Shown here one piece after another: positions 41,269 to 48,493 of a DNA stretch of 64,000 nucleotides. This DNA is from Microvirga splendida (GTDB lineage: Bacteria; Pseudomonadota; Alphaproteobacteria; Rhizobiales; Beijerinckiaceae). Position 1 is the stretch's first letter. Each line of letters starts with the position of its first letter. The DNA lies in NCBI RefSeq assembly GCF_016427565.1, contig NZ_JAELXT010000020.1:1-64000 (forward strand), written 5' to 3'. The notes under the pieces were generated by a model. That model ran no database searches. It saw nothing but the letters and a program-made list of their open reading frames with translations, and was not told the origin of the DNA. The position numbers were made by a program, and so were the translations under genes.

Positions 41269-41300
41269 GGTGAGGCGGGGCTTGCCCCGCCTCCACCAAT
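41269..41300 (+). terminator. Hairpin terminator after the EF-hand gene
   Basis: GAGGCGGGG (41272-41280) and CCCCGCCTC (41285-41293) form a perfect 9-bp stem with a 4-base loop, extended by GGT/ACC outside one bulge. It begins 10 bases after the EF-hand stop. The T-run is poor. Confidence 0.6.
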
Positions 41301-41403
41301 TGTTCGTCGAGCCTGAACGCAGGCGATCTCCTGCCGACAGAAGACGCGTAGGAAGCGCCATGATCCTATCGTCGGCCGTTCGAAGGAGATCCCAGGACCG
41401 GTG

Positions 41404-41904
41404 TCAGCTTCTCTTCTCGAATTCGGAGGCGGCGATCTCCCGGACAGCCCTGTCCGCATAGAGCTGAAGTTCGGCTTTGTCGCCCCGGGAGAAGACACGA
41501 GGTTTCGTATCGATCAGGCACAGGGCGCCGAGCCTGACGTTCTTGAGGAAGGTTAGAGGGGCTCCCGCGTAAAACCGAATGAAGGGAGTGCCGGTCACGA
41601 AAGGATTTTCCTTGAAGCGGTCGTCCGCCAAGGTATCGGCGATGACGAAAACCTCATCGCTTAAGATCGTGTAATTGCAGAAGGCTGCGTCCCGCGGTGT
41701 TTCACCAGGATCCATGCCTTGCGCTGCCTTGATGCGCTGCCGGGCTTTGTCCAGCAGGGTGAGCGTGCAGATCGGGACCTCGAAGTGCAGCCGTGCCTCT
41801 TCGCAAATCCGATCGAGCGCAGGATCGGCCTTTGCATCGAGCGCGCCGGTTTCCAGGAGGATCTGCAGGCGCTCCTCCTCGTTCGCGCCGGTGGGGAAAG
41901 GCAT
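41404..41904 (-). CDS. Stand-alone GAF domain protein
   Basis: The product is 166 residues from ATG at 41904; ATG at 41928 is an alternative. Nearly the whole chain is one GAF domain: an N-terminal ALDAKADPALDRICEEA helix, the central strands ICTLTLLDKARQRIKAAQG, and the conserved FCNYTILSDEVFVIADTLADDRF and FYAGAPLT segments. Such free-standing GAF proteins of Hyphomicrobiales resemble the sensor part of histidine kinases and diguanylate cyclases but carry no output domain. It lies close to the GH10 and RsbU-like genes and could supply a signal to them; this is conjecture. Confidence 0.8.
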   Translation of the reverse strand: MPFPTGANEEERLQILLETGALDAKADPALDRICEEARLHFEVPICTLTLLDKARQRIKAAQGMDPGETPRDAAFCNYTILSDEVFVIADTLADDRFKENPFVTGTPFIRFYAGAPLTFLKNVRLGALCLIDTKPRVFSRGDKAELQLYADRAVREIAASEFEKRS

Positions 41905-42057
41905 TGCTCTCGATCCTCGGTGCCTCATTCCTGAAGCATGCGCTGCGGGAAGGCTATCGTCGCACGAAAAGTCGGTTTATTCAGCCGGCCGAATCCACTT
42001 CAGAGCGGACGCAAGCTACTCGCATCCCGGTTATAAACCGTCTGCGTTAATCAGTTC

Positions 42058-43107
42058 CTATGGCGGAGCCTCGTCGGATCCGGGTTGTCGTTCTTTCGAG
42101 AGGGCATGCTCGACCTCGTGCCATGCTGGTTTTCTTCGAATCGCTCGGTCGTAGAGGAGCGGCCGCTGCGGGGCGCCGTCGGGCCGCGGGCGGAAGCCGT
42201 TCAGCCAGGTCCGGTCGTCGGACAGGCGCCATGTGCTCACGGCGAGAACCTCGGTCTCCTCAAGGACGAGATCGAGATAGGCCCGGTAGGTGTCGGCCAC
42301 GATAGCGTCGCGCCGCCTCCGGTCGCGGGGGCAAAGGTGATCCGAGACATCCAGTTCGGTGATCATGACGGTCAGGCCCATGGCCCGAACCTCCCGGAGG
42401 AAGGTTCGAAGCTCCGGGTGATTTCGCGGCTGCTCCAGGGCGGTCAGGTGGGACTGGATGCCCAGGCAGGCTATCGGGGTGCCCCTGGACTTTTCCCGCT
42501 CGAGCAGGGCGAGCATCTGCCGGCGCTTGTCCTCGGCCGCCGGTGAGGCGTATTCGAGCCCCATCTCGTTGAGAACGAGAATGGCCGCCGGGTCCAGGAG
42601 CGAGGCCTGGTGAAACGCGGTCTCGATATAACCGGGGCCGAACGCCGAGAGAAATGGCGTCTCGCGCAAGCTGTCCGCCCTGCCGTCGGCAGGCTCCAGC
42701 GGTTCGTTCACCACGTCCCAGGAATGCAGCCGCCCGGCATACCGGGTCACCGTCGCCTGCAAGTGGTCCATCGCGGCTTCCCGGAACCGTTTCTCAGGCT
42801 CTGTGCGAAGCGCGGGAGGAACGGACTCGTGCCACCAAAGCGTGTGCCCGTGAACCGCCAGGGCATTGGCCAATGCAAAGGAAACCAACTCATCGGCGGC
42901 CGAGTAGTCGGGGAAGCCGGGATTCGGGCATACGGCATCCCACTTCATTTCATATTCTGGCGTAACAATAGAGCAATCACGCAGAATTGCCCGGGTGAGA
43001 GGTTGTGCCAGAACGTCGGAGGTGCATACAGCGGTGCCGAAAAGCAGGCCGTTTTGAGCAGCGGCGCTCGACAAGCCGCCCATCCTTTGCTCATGGTGCA
43101 TATTCAT
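42058..43107 (-). CDS. Glycoside hydrolase family 10 (endo-beta-1,4-xylanase-like)
   Basis: The product is 349 residues. Both catalytic Glu motifs of GH10 are present: the acid/base in WDVVNEP (E135) and the nucleophile in MITELDV (E251). Supporting subsite motifs are GHTLWWHES and GIQSHL. GH10 enzymes cleave beta-1,4-xylan and, in some cases, beta-1,4-glucans. ATG at 43107 (GAGGG upstream) gives no signal peptide, since the first 20 residues are polar. The protein may therefore stay in the cytoplasm or be exported by another route, which is unusual for a plant-cell-wall enzyme. It is divergent from the RsbU-like gene, with only 65 bases between them, and lies 3 kb from a GT2 polysaccharide synthase. 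Confidence 0.88.
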   Translation of the reverse strand: MNMHHEQRMGGLSSAAAQNGLLFGTAVCTSDVLAQPLTRAILRDCSIVTPEYEMKWDAVCPNPGFPDYSAADELVSFALANALAVHGHTLWWHESVPPALRTEPEKRFREAAMDHLQATVTRYAGRLHSWDVVNEPLEPADGRADSLRETPFLSAFGPGYIETAFHQASLLDPAAILVLNEMGLEYASPAAEDKRRQMLALLEREKSRGTPIACLGIQSHLTALEQPRNHPELRTFLREVRAMGLTVMITELDVSDHLCPRDRRRRDAIVADTYRAYLDLVLEETEVLAVSTWRLSDDRTWLNGFRPRPDGAPQRPLLYDRAIRRKPAWHEVEHALSKERQPGSDEAPP

Positions 43108-43172
43108 CCCTCGCCCGCGAACACTGTCACGGGTCCATTTCAGCTTAACCGATACCGCCGCAGCCCCCTTCT

Positions 43173-45164
43173 ATGAAGATCCGCCACATCCTTTTGATCC
43201 TGACAGCATTCCTCGGGGTCGCCCTGCTGGTTGCCGTCGCGCTCCAGATTCGCGACGAATTGCGCGAGTACCAGACAGCGAAGAGGATGGCGGCCTCAAA
43301 TACCGTCAGGGAGCAGCTTCTGCTCGGGACGGATGCCCTCGAGAGTGAGCGCAGTCAGACCTACGTGCGGCTGATCGGACAAGGGAAGGAAGCTGGTGCC
43401 CTGGAACTGCGCGAGGTGCGGCGACAGGTGGACGACCTGTTGAACACAGCCGAGCGCGAGATCGTGGCCGCCGGGGGGGGGCTGACGAATACCGACAGGA
43501 GCTTGGCCACGCTGTCCCGCATTCACCGGGAGATCGAAACCCTACGGGAGCAGGCAGACGGCTTTCTCAGGCCTGCTGATGGGATGAGAAGCGAAGAATT
43601 CGCTCCGCGCTGGTTCCAGGAGGCCACCCGCCTCGTGGGGGAACTGCAATCCTCCCGGATGACCATTCTGCAGCAGGAGAGACCACTCGATCCGGTTCTG
43701 AGGACCGAGGCCAATCTGAGGGCTTTTGCCGCCATCCTCAGCGAGAGCATTGCCCGCAACCAGGCGCTGATGAGCCGCGCTCTCGCAAGCCCATCCAGTG
43801 TCGGGTCCCTGGAGATCGACGCCATCAGCCAGAATGCCGGCCGTGCGGAACTCGCCTGGGAACTTATCGACGGTCAGCTGACCGTGCCGCTGAGCGAGAG
43901 CGTCAGGGAAAGCGTCGCGAGAACTCACGAGAACTACAGCACGACTTTCGCGCCGCTTCAGAAATCAATGCTGGCGGCTCTCCTCGGAAAGGTGCCGCCC
44001 TCGCTCGGGCCGGAAGAGTGGTATGGGCTGACCGAGATGGCGCTGGGCAACATCGCGCTGATGCAGCGGGAACTCCTGCGCAGCTCGCGGGAGCGGCTCG
44101 AGGCGGAACTCAGCCGGGCACGGCGGTCCGTCGCCCTGTGGTCGGTCCTGCTCCTGCTGGGGGCGGCGGCCGTGCTCGTCAGCATCCTGGTGGTGCGTCG
44201 AAGGGTCGTCCGGCCCCTGGAGGGCCTTAGCCATGCCATGCTCAGGCTGGCGGACAACGATCTGGAGACGCCGCTGCCTCGCTCCTCGCGAGGGGACGAG
44301 ATCGGCGAGATGAACGATGCCCTGCGGGTCTTCAAGGCCAATGCCATCCAGCGGCAGAGGACCCAGAACGAGAAGCAGGTCCTCCATGCCCGCCTTCGGG
44401 AGGCCTATGGGCAGCTCCAGAAGGATCTGGAGGCTGCAGCCGTCATTCAGCGGACGATGCTGCCTCCGTCTTCGCGGCTCGACGGTGTGGAGTATCACGG
44501 TCTCTTCCGCCCCTCGAGCCACATCGCCGGCGACACCTATAACGTGGTGCGGCGCACCGATGGCTCGGTCGGATTCTTCCAGGTCGATGTGGCCGGCCAT
44601 GGAGCGGCGGCGGCGCTGGTGTCGGTGGCCTGCCACCATACGCTTTCGCAAGCGATCCTGACCAGGACCCAGGGAACGCCCCTGGAGGAAATTGCAGTCC
44701 AGATCAACGAGGAATGGCCAGAGGACCTGCCGTATTTCACGATGATCCTGGGGGAGATCGACCCCCGCTCCCGGCGCGCCAGCATCATCCAGGCGGGGCA
44801 TCCCTCGCCCCTGGTGATCCGCTCCGACGGCGCCGTCGAGGTGATCGGCGAGGGGGGCTTTCCGGTCGGGATGCTGCCCGCCGCCTCATACGACAGGCTC
44901 GAGTTCGATCTCGATCCGGGCGACCGGCTGTTCATCTACTCGGACGGGCTTGTCGAGGCGGAGGGCCAGGACGGCGAACAGTTCTCCGAAGGCCGCCTGC
45001 GCACCCTCGTGCGCGAGGCCGCTGCAGATCCAAGCTCCGTTCTGCTGGGCCGCCTCGATGATGTCTTGCGGAACTGGCGGGGCTCTGAAACCTTGGACGA
45101 CGATTTGAGCGTTCTCATGCTGGAGCGCTTAGCCGAAAGGATCCCTGCGAATGCTGTCCACTGA
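43173..45164 (+). CDS. RsbU-like PP2C phosphatase with membrane sensor and HAMP domain
   Basis: The product is 663 residues. A first transmembrane helix (about 5-27) is followed by a long helical periplasmic sensor (28-320), a second helix (about 322-345), a HAMP domain (345-400; RRVVRPLEGLSHAM) and a coiled-coil linker. The C-terminal SpoIIE/PP2C domain (about 430-650) shows AAAVIQRTMLPP, AGDTYNVV, FQVDVAGHGAAAALVS and the acidic metal motif SDGLVEAE. The family dephosphorylates a STAS-domain antagonist in response to signals. Its stop overlaps the STAS gene start by 14 bases, and the anti-sigma kinase follows, so a full partner-switching module is encoded. Confidence 0.9.
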   Translation: MKIRHILLILTAFLGVALLVAVALQIRDELREYQTAKRMAASNTVREQLLLGTDALESERSQTYVRLIGQGKEAGALELREVRRQVDDLLNTAEREIVAAGGGLTNTDRSLATLSRIHREIETLREQADGFLRPADGMRSEEFAPRWFQEATRLVGELQSSRMTILQQERPLDPVLRTEANLRAFAAILSESIARNQALMSRALASPSSVGSLEIDAISQNAGRAELAWELIDGQLTVPLSESVRESVARTHENYSTTFAPLQKSMLAALLGKVPPSLGPEEWYGLTEMALGNIALMQRELLRSSRERLEAELSRARRSVALWSVLLLLGAAAVLVSILVVRRRVVRPLEGLSHAMLRLADNDLETPLPRSSRGDEIGEMNDALRVFKANAIQRQRTQNEKQVLHARLREAYGQLQKDLEAAAVIQRTMLPPSSRLDGVEYHGLFRPSSHIAGDTYNVVRRTDGSVGFFQVDVAGHGAAAALVSVACHHTLSQAILTRTQGTPLEEIAVQINEEWPEDLPYFTMILGEIDPRSRRASIIQAGHPSPLVIRSDGAVEVIGEGGFPVGMLPAASYDRLEFDLDPGDRLFIYSDGLVEAEGQDGEQFSEGRLRTLVREAAADPSSVLLGRLDDVLRNWRGSETLDDDLSVLMLERLAERIPANAVH

Positions 45165-45486
45165 TCTACGCGATAATATTCTCGTCGTCCGGGTTGAGGA
45201 GAAGCGGATCGATGCCAGCAAGGCTCCGGCGTTCAAGGATGAAATGACGCGGTGCATCGACTCCGGACAGAACCAGATCGTTCTCGACCTGAGCTATGTT
45301 GATTTCGTCGACAGCTCCGGCCTCGGGGCTCTCGTCAGCTGTCTCAAGCGCCTCGGGCCAAGGGGAAGCCTGGCGGTCGCGGGCGCGACGGGAGCGGTGA
45401 GCCGCCTGTTCACCCTGACGCGGATGGACCGGGTTTTCGTCCTTCATCCGAATGTGGATGCCGCAGTCGAACAGCTTTCCGCCTGA
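45151..45486 (+). CDS. STAS domain anti-sigma factor antagonist (RsbV-like)
   Basis: The product is 111 residues and consists of a single STAS domain. The phosphorylatable Ser lies in the conserved loop VDSSGLGALVS (S55/S56). When dephosphorylated by the upstream PP2C enzyme it should bind the RsbW-like kinase and release that kinase's target. The ATG at 45151 overlaps the upstream gene by 14 bases, implying translational coupling and stoichiometric production. RsbW-like 45519 starts 32 bases downstream. Confidence 0.9.
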   Translation: MLSTDLRDNILVVRVEEKRIDASKAPAFKDEMTRCIDSGQNQIVLDLSYVDFVDSSGLGALVSCLKRLGPRGSLAVAGATGAVSRLFTLTRMDRVFVLHPNVDAAVEQLSA

Positions 45487-45518
45487 TCCATCACTGCCAG
45501 AGCGCAGAAAGAGCCACG

Positions 45519-45962
45519 ATGGTATCTTCCATCAGCCTCTCCATCGATAGCGACCTCGACAAGGTGTCGCTCCTCGCCCGCGCCGTCCGGGCCCTCTGCG
45601 AGGACCTGCTCGGCCCCGACGATCAGGACGCCGTTGAACTCAGCCTCGTCGAGGCCATCAACAACGTCATCAAGCACGGATACCACGGGGAGCGGGGCAA
45701 GGACGTCCAAGTGGCGGTCGGGCTTCAGGCCGATCAGGTGGTGATCGAGGTCATCGACCATGCTCCCCCCATGCCCGCTCAGGTGCTGGACAAGGCCCCG
45801 GAGGATACCTTCGCGTTCGACGAGGCGGATCTTGCCGATATCCCCGAGGGCGGCATGGGTCTGGCACTGATCCGCATGAACATGGACGAGGTCGAGTACC
45901 ATTCGGGCGATTCCGAGAACCGCCTGCGCATGGTCAAGCGGATCGCTCCCCGTTCGCAGTAA
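45519..45962 (+). CDS. Anti-sigma factor serine kinase (RsbW-like)
   Basis: The product is 147 residues with the GHKL ATPase fold. The N-box is LVEAINNVIKHGY (about residues 45-57), the G1 motif VIDHAPPM, and the G2 motif GGMGLALI (about 112-119). The protein matches HATPase_c serine kinases of the RsbW/SpoIIAB type, which phosphorylate the STAS partner and sequester a sigma factor or other effector. No sigma factor gene is adjacent, so the target may be encoded elsewhere or may be a non-sigma protein. Immediately downstream on the opposite strand are a small membrane protein and the GT2 synthase. Confidence 0.88.
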   Translation: MVSSISLSIDSDLDKVSLLARAVRALCEDLLGPDDQDAVELSLVEAINNVIKHGYHGERGKDVQVAVGLQADQVVIEVIDHAPPMPAQVLDKAPEDTFAFDEADLADIPEGGMGLALIRMNMDEVEYHSGDSENRLRMVKRIAPRSQ

Positions 45963-45971
45963 GCCTCGGCC

Positions 45972-46436
45972 TTACGGAGCCGAGGCGAGACTGGCGATCC
46001 GGTCCTGCAGGGTCGGGAAGGCGACCGCCGCATTTCCCAGGGCTGACATGAGCACCGGCGGGATGTCGCCCGTCTGCCGTTCCATATCGGCAATGACCCT
46101 CTGAGCCCGCGCCAGGCCATCCTCGGGCTTCAGGATGCTGAGCTGAACCGCGGAGGCGAGGGAGGACAGCAAAGCTGCCCGCGCGGTCGCAGCGTCCGGT
46201 TCCGCGGCATAGATCTCTTCCGAGCGTTGAAGATTGGCTCTGACCCTTGCGTCGATTGCGGGGGAAATCACCGGGGGAGCGTTCCTCTGTCGCGCAAGCT
46301 CGGTCGCAACGCGGCCCTGGATGCGCGCTTCCGTATCGAGGGTCTCAAGATAGATGATGAACCCGGTCGAGACCGCCAGCGCAATGATGAAGGTGATCTG
46401 GCCTCGCGCGTTGAGAAGGCCTGTTCTGAAACCCAA
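45972..46436 (-). CDS. Single-pass membrane protein of unknown function
   Basis: The product is 154 residues. One transmembrane helix (about 13-31, ITFIIALAVSTGFIIYLETL) is followed by a helical, Ala-rich extracytoplasmic part, with repeated A-rich amphipathic stretches (ARAALLSSLASAVQLSIL). The gene lies 29 bases after the GT2 synthase on the same strand, so they are probably co-transcribed. It may be an accessory subunit of the synthase. The family is not recognised. Confidence 0.65.
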   Translation of the reverse strand: MGFRTGLLNARGQITFIIALAVSTGFIIYLETLDTEARIQGRVATELARQRNAPPVISPAIDARVRANLQRSEEIYAAEPDAATARAALLSSLASAVQLSILKPEDGLARAQRVIADMERQTGDIPPVLMSALGNAAVAFPTLQDRIASLASAP

Positions 46437-46465
46437 CTGTACGTCTCCGATGCAAACTGAAGGTC

Positions 46466-48346
46466 TTATTGTGCGGCGAGTGGGCCTTCGACGATGGGGG
46501 CCTCATAGACCGGGTCAGGCTGCCAGAATGCGGCCCGGATCATAGGGATCATCGAAAGGGCATTGCTGGTTCCCCACAGGGTGTTGGCGATCATGGCTCC
46601 CAGCGTATAGCCCTCGCGTCCGAGAGTGAAGGACATCCAGCCCCAGAGAAGACCTGCGGTCGTCAATGCCACGAGGGCCATCTGCCATCGCACCAGACGG
46701 GGATAGAAGCCGATCTGCCTGTCCTTGGGGGTTACGGGAAACGAGATCTTGCGGCCGCGGACGACAGCCCAGAGCGCCTGAAGATTCAGCGGGAACATGG
46801 CAAGATACCAGGCGCGGCCTTTGGAATTCGAGTTCCCCCACATGGCAACCAACTGCGACAGCTCGTTGAAGAGTAGGAATGGCGCAATGTGAACGAAGAA
46901 ATCCAGCGAATACCCGGCGACCGGGGCAACGCCGGAGAACAGGAACACGATGGGGGAGAAGAGAAAGACGATGTTCCACAGGGGCGCCAAGTACGAATAG
47001 AACGTCGATCCGTACATGAGCTTCTGCGGCAGCGTCAGCCCGCGCCGCAGCAGCGGATTGTCGTGGGCGAGGATGTCCAGGGTCCCGCCCGCATACTTGA
47101 ACCGCTGGATCGTCCAGCTCAGGAGGTCGTTCGGGGAGAGCATCTTGGCCTGGACGACCGGATGAAGCACGGATTTCCACCCCCGCTCCCTGTCGCTGTG
47201 CAGCACGATGGAGGTGTAGATGTCTTCCGAGACGTGGAACTTGTAGGGCTGGAACTCCTCCTCAAGCGCGCTCTGCCAGCGCATGACGTCGCTGATCGAG
47301 TCGGAGATCGCCTCCTCTCCGGTGAGCTGGCGTGCGGCCCGCTCGTTGCGCCCGGCCGCAGCGGCGACCTGATCGGACCATTGCCGCAGCGCGGCCTCCA
47401 TGACAGCCTCCCGTCGATGGATCGAACCGGCCCCGCAGCAGAAGCTGGCATTGGCCCAGTTCCGACGGCGCAGGATGACGTCGAAGAAGAGCTGGGGGTC
47501 GTTCGCGAACGGGTCCTGTCCGATCTGCACGGGGCCGAAGATCCCCTCGAAGGCTCGTCCGAGCCCGCGCCCGACGCCTCCGAGCCATTTTCCGAGCGCC
47601 GCCGGCAGCGGGACGCCGGGCGGGACGTCATAGAACCATTGCGGCGTCTGCACCCAGGCGACTTTCGGATCCCGGAAGTAGCCGAGGGTCTCCTCCAGGA
47701 AGGTCGGAAAGGGCCGCATATCCGCATCGCAGATGAGGATGAAGTCGCCCGACGTGGACGCCATGGCGTTTCTCAGGTTGCCGGCCTTGAACCCGATATT
47801 GTCCGAGCGGGTGATGTAGTTCGCCCCTTCTTCGCGGGCCACGGCCTCCATGGCCGGCCGCTTGCCGTCATCCAGCACGTGAACCTGCAGGTTGATCGGA
47901 TGTGGATAGGTGAGCTTCCTGGCGTCCTGCAGTCCAAGCCGCACGAGTTCGGGGTCTTCGCTGTAGGTGGCGAAGAACACGTCGACCGCCAAAGGGCGGT
48001 CTGGCATGTCCGGATCGTCCAGGCAGTCGCGGATGCTCGCCGGAAGGCGGCCGGGGACCGGCGACTTCGCCGACCAGAGGTTCACGGTGAAGAGAACGAG
48101 ACCGATGAAGGAGCCCGTTTCGGCGATCAGCAGCGGGATTGCAAACCACAGGGCGTCATAATTGATCGAGGCAACCCAGCGCCATCCGATGTACCACGTT
48201 CCAAAGACGAGGCTCGCGACGCAGAGGAACTGCCATATTGTTTCATGTAGAGGCGAATATGGCAGTGGAGTCCAAGGGACTTGATCTTGGAAACGGGAGG
48301 AGGGGCGGGACAAGCAGAACGTCTCCGAATAAAGTTTAAACGCCAA
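46466..48346 (-). CDS. Cellulose-synthase-like GT2 glycosyltransferase
   Basis: The product is 626 residues. Two N-terminal helices (about 35-57 and 65-90) lead to a GT2 domain. The domain has the UDP-sugar motif VLDDGKRP (near 158), the metal-binding DxD in ICDADMRP (about 206-210), the catalytic SEDIYTS (about 375) and, in place of QxxRW, the variant QRFKYAGG (about 413). About six C-terminal helices form the channel. There is no PilZ domain, so it is unlikely to be controlled directly by c-di-GMP as BcsA is. It probably makes a beta-linked glucan or similar polymer and extrudes it through the inner membrane. TTG at 48344-48346 is the only start that keeps helix 1. The TPR/barrel gene is divergent from it. 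Confidence 0.85.
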   Translation of the reverse strand: MAFKLYSETFCLSRPSSRFQDQVPWTPLPYSPLHETIWQFLCVASLVFGTWYIGWRWVASINYDALWFAIPLLIAETGSFIGLVLFTVNLWSAKSPVPGRLPASIRDCLDDPDMPDRPLAVDVFFATYSEDPELVRLGLQDARKLTYPHPINLQVHVLDDGKRPAMEAVAREEGANYITRSDNIGFKAGNLRNAMASTSGDFILICDADMRPFPTFLEETLGYFRDPKVAWVQTPQWFYDVPPGVPLPAALGKWLGGVGRGLGRAFEGIFGPVQIGQDPFANDPQLFFDVILRRRNWANASFCCGAGSIHRREAVMEAALRQWSDQVAAAAGRNERAARQLTGEEAISDSISDVMRWQSALEEEFQPYKFHVSEDIYTSIVLHSDRERGWKSVLHPVVQAKMLSPNDLLSWTIQRFKYAGGTLDILAHDNPLLRRGLTLPQKLMYGSTFYSYLAPLWNIVFLFSPIVFLFSGVAPVAGYSLDFFVHIAPFLLFNELSQLVAMWGNSNSKGRAWYLAMFPLNLQALWAVVRGRKISFPVTPKDRQIGFYPRLVRWQMALVALTTAGLLWGWMSFTLGREGYTLGAMIANTLWGTSNALSMIPMIRAAFWQPDPVYEAPIVEGPLAAQ

Positions 48347-48493
48347 GCCTCTGGCTCAGGGAAGAAAGTAGGTTATTTTCCGGGAAAGGAAGTTAGGTGA
48401 GGCGATGCTGTCGCCGAATCCAATCTTTACCCGCCATAAGGGCAAAATCCAGATACTGCCCCTCCTGAAGTTGTGATTCGAGATCCTCAGACG

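Noticed and set aside
46889-48250. 453-codon plus-strand open frame
   Set aside because: It is antisense to the GT2 synthase, which has all catalytic motifs; the frame shows no domain.
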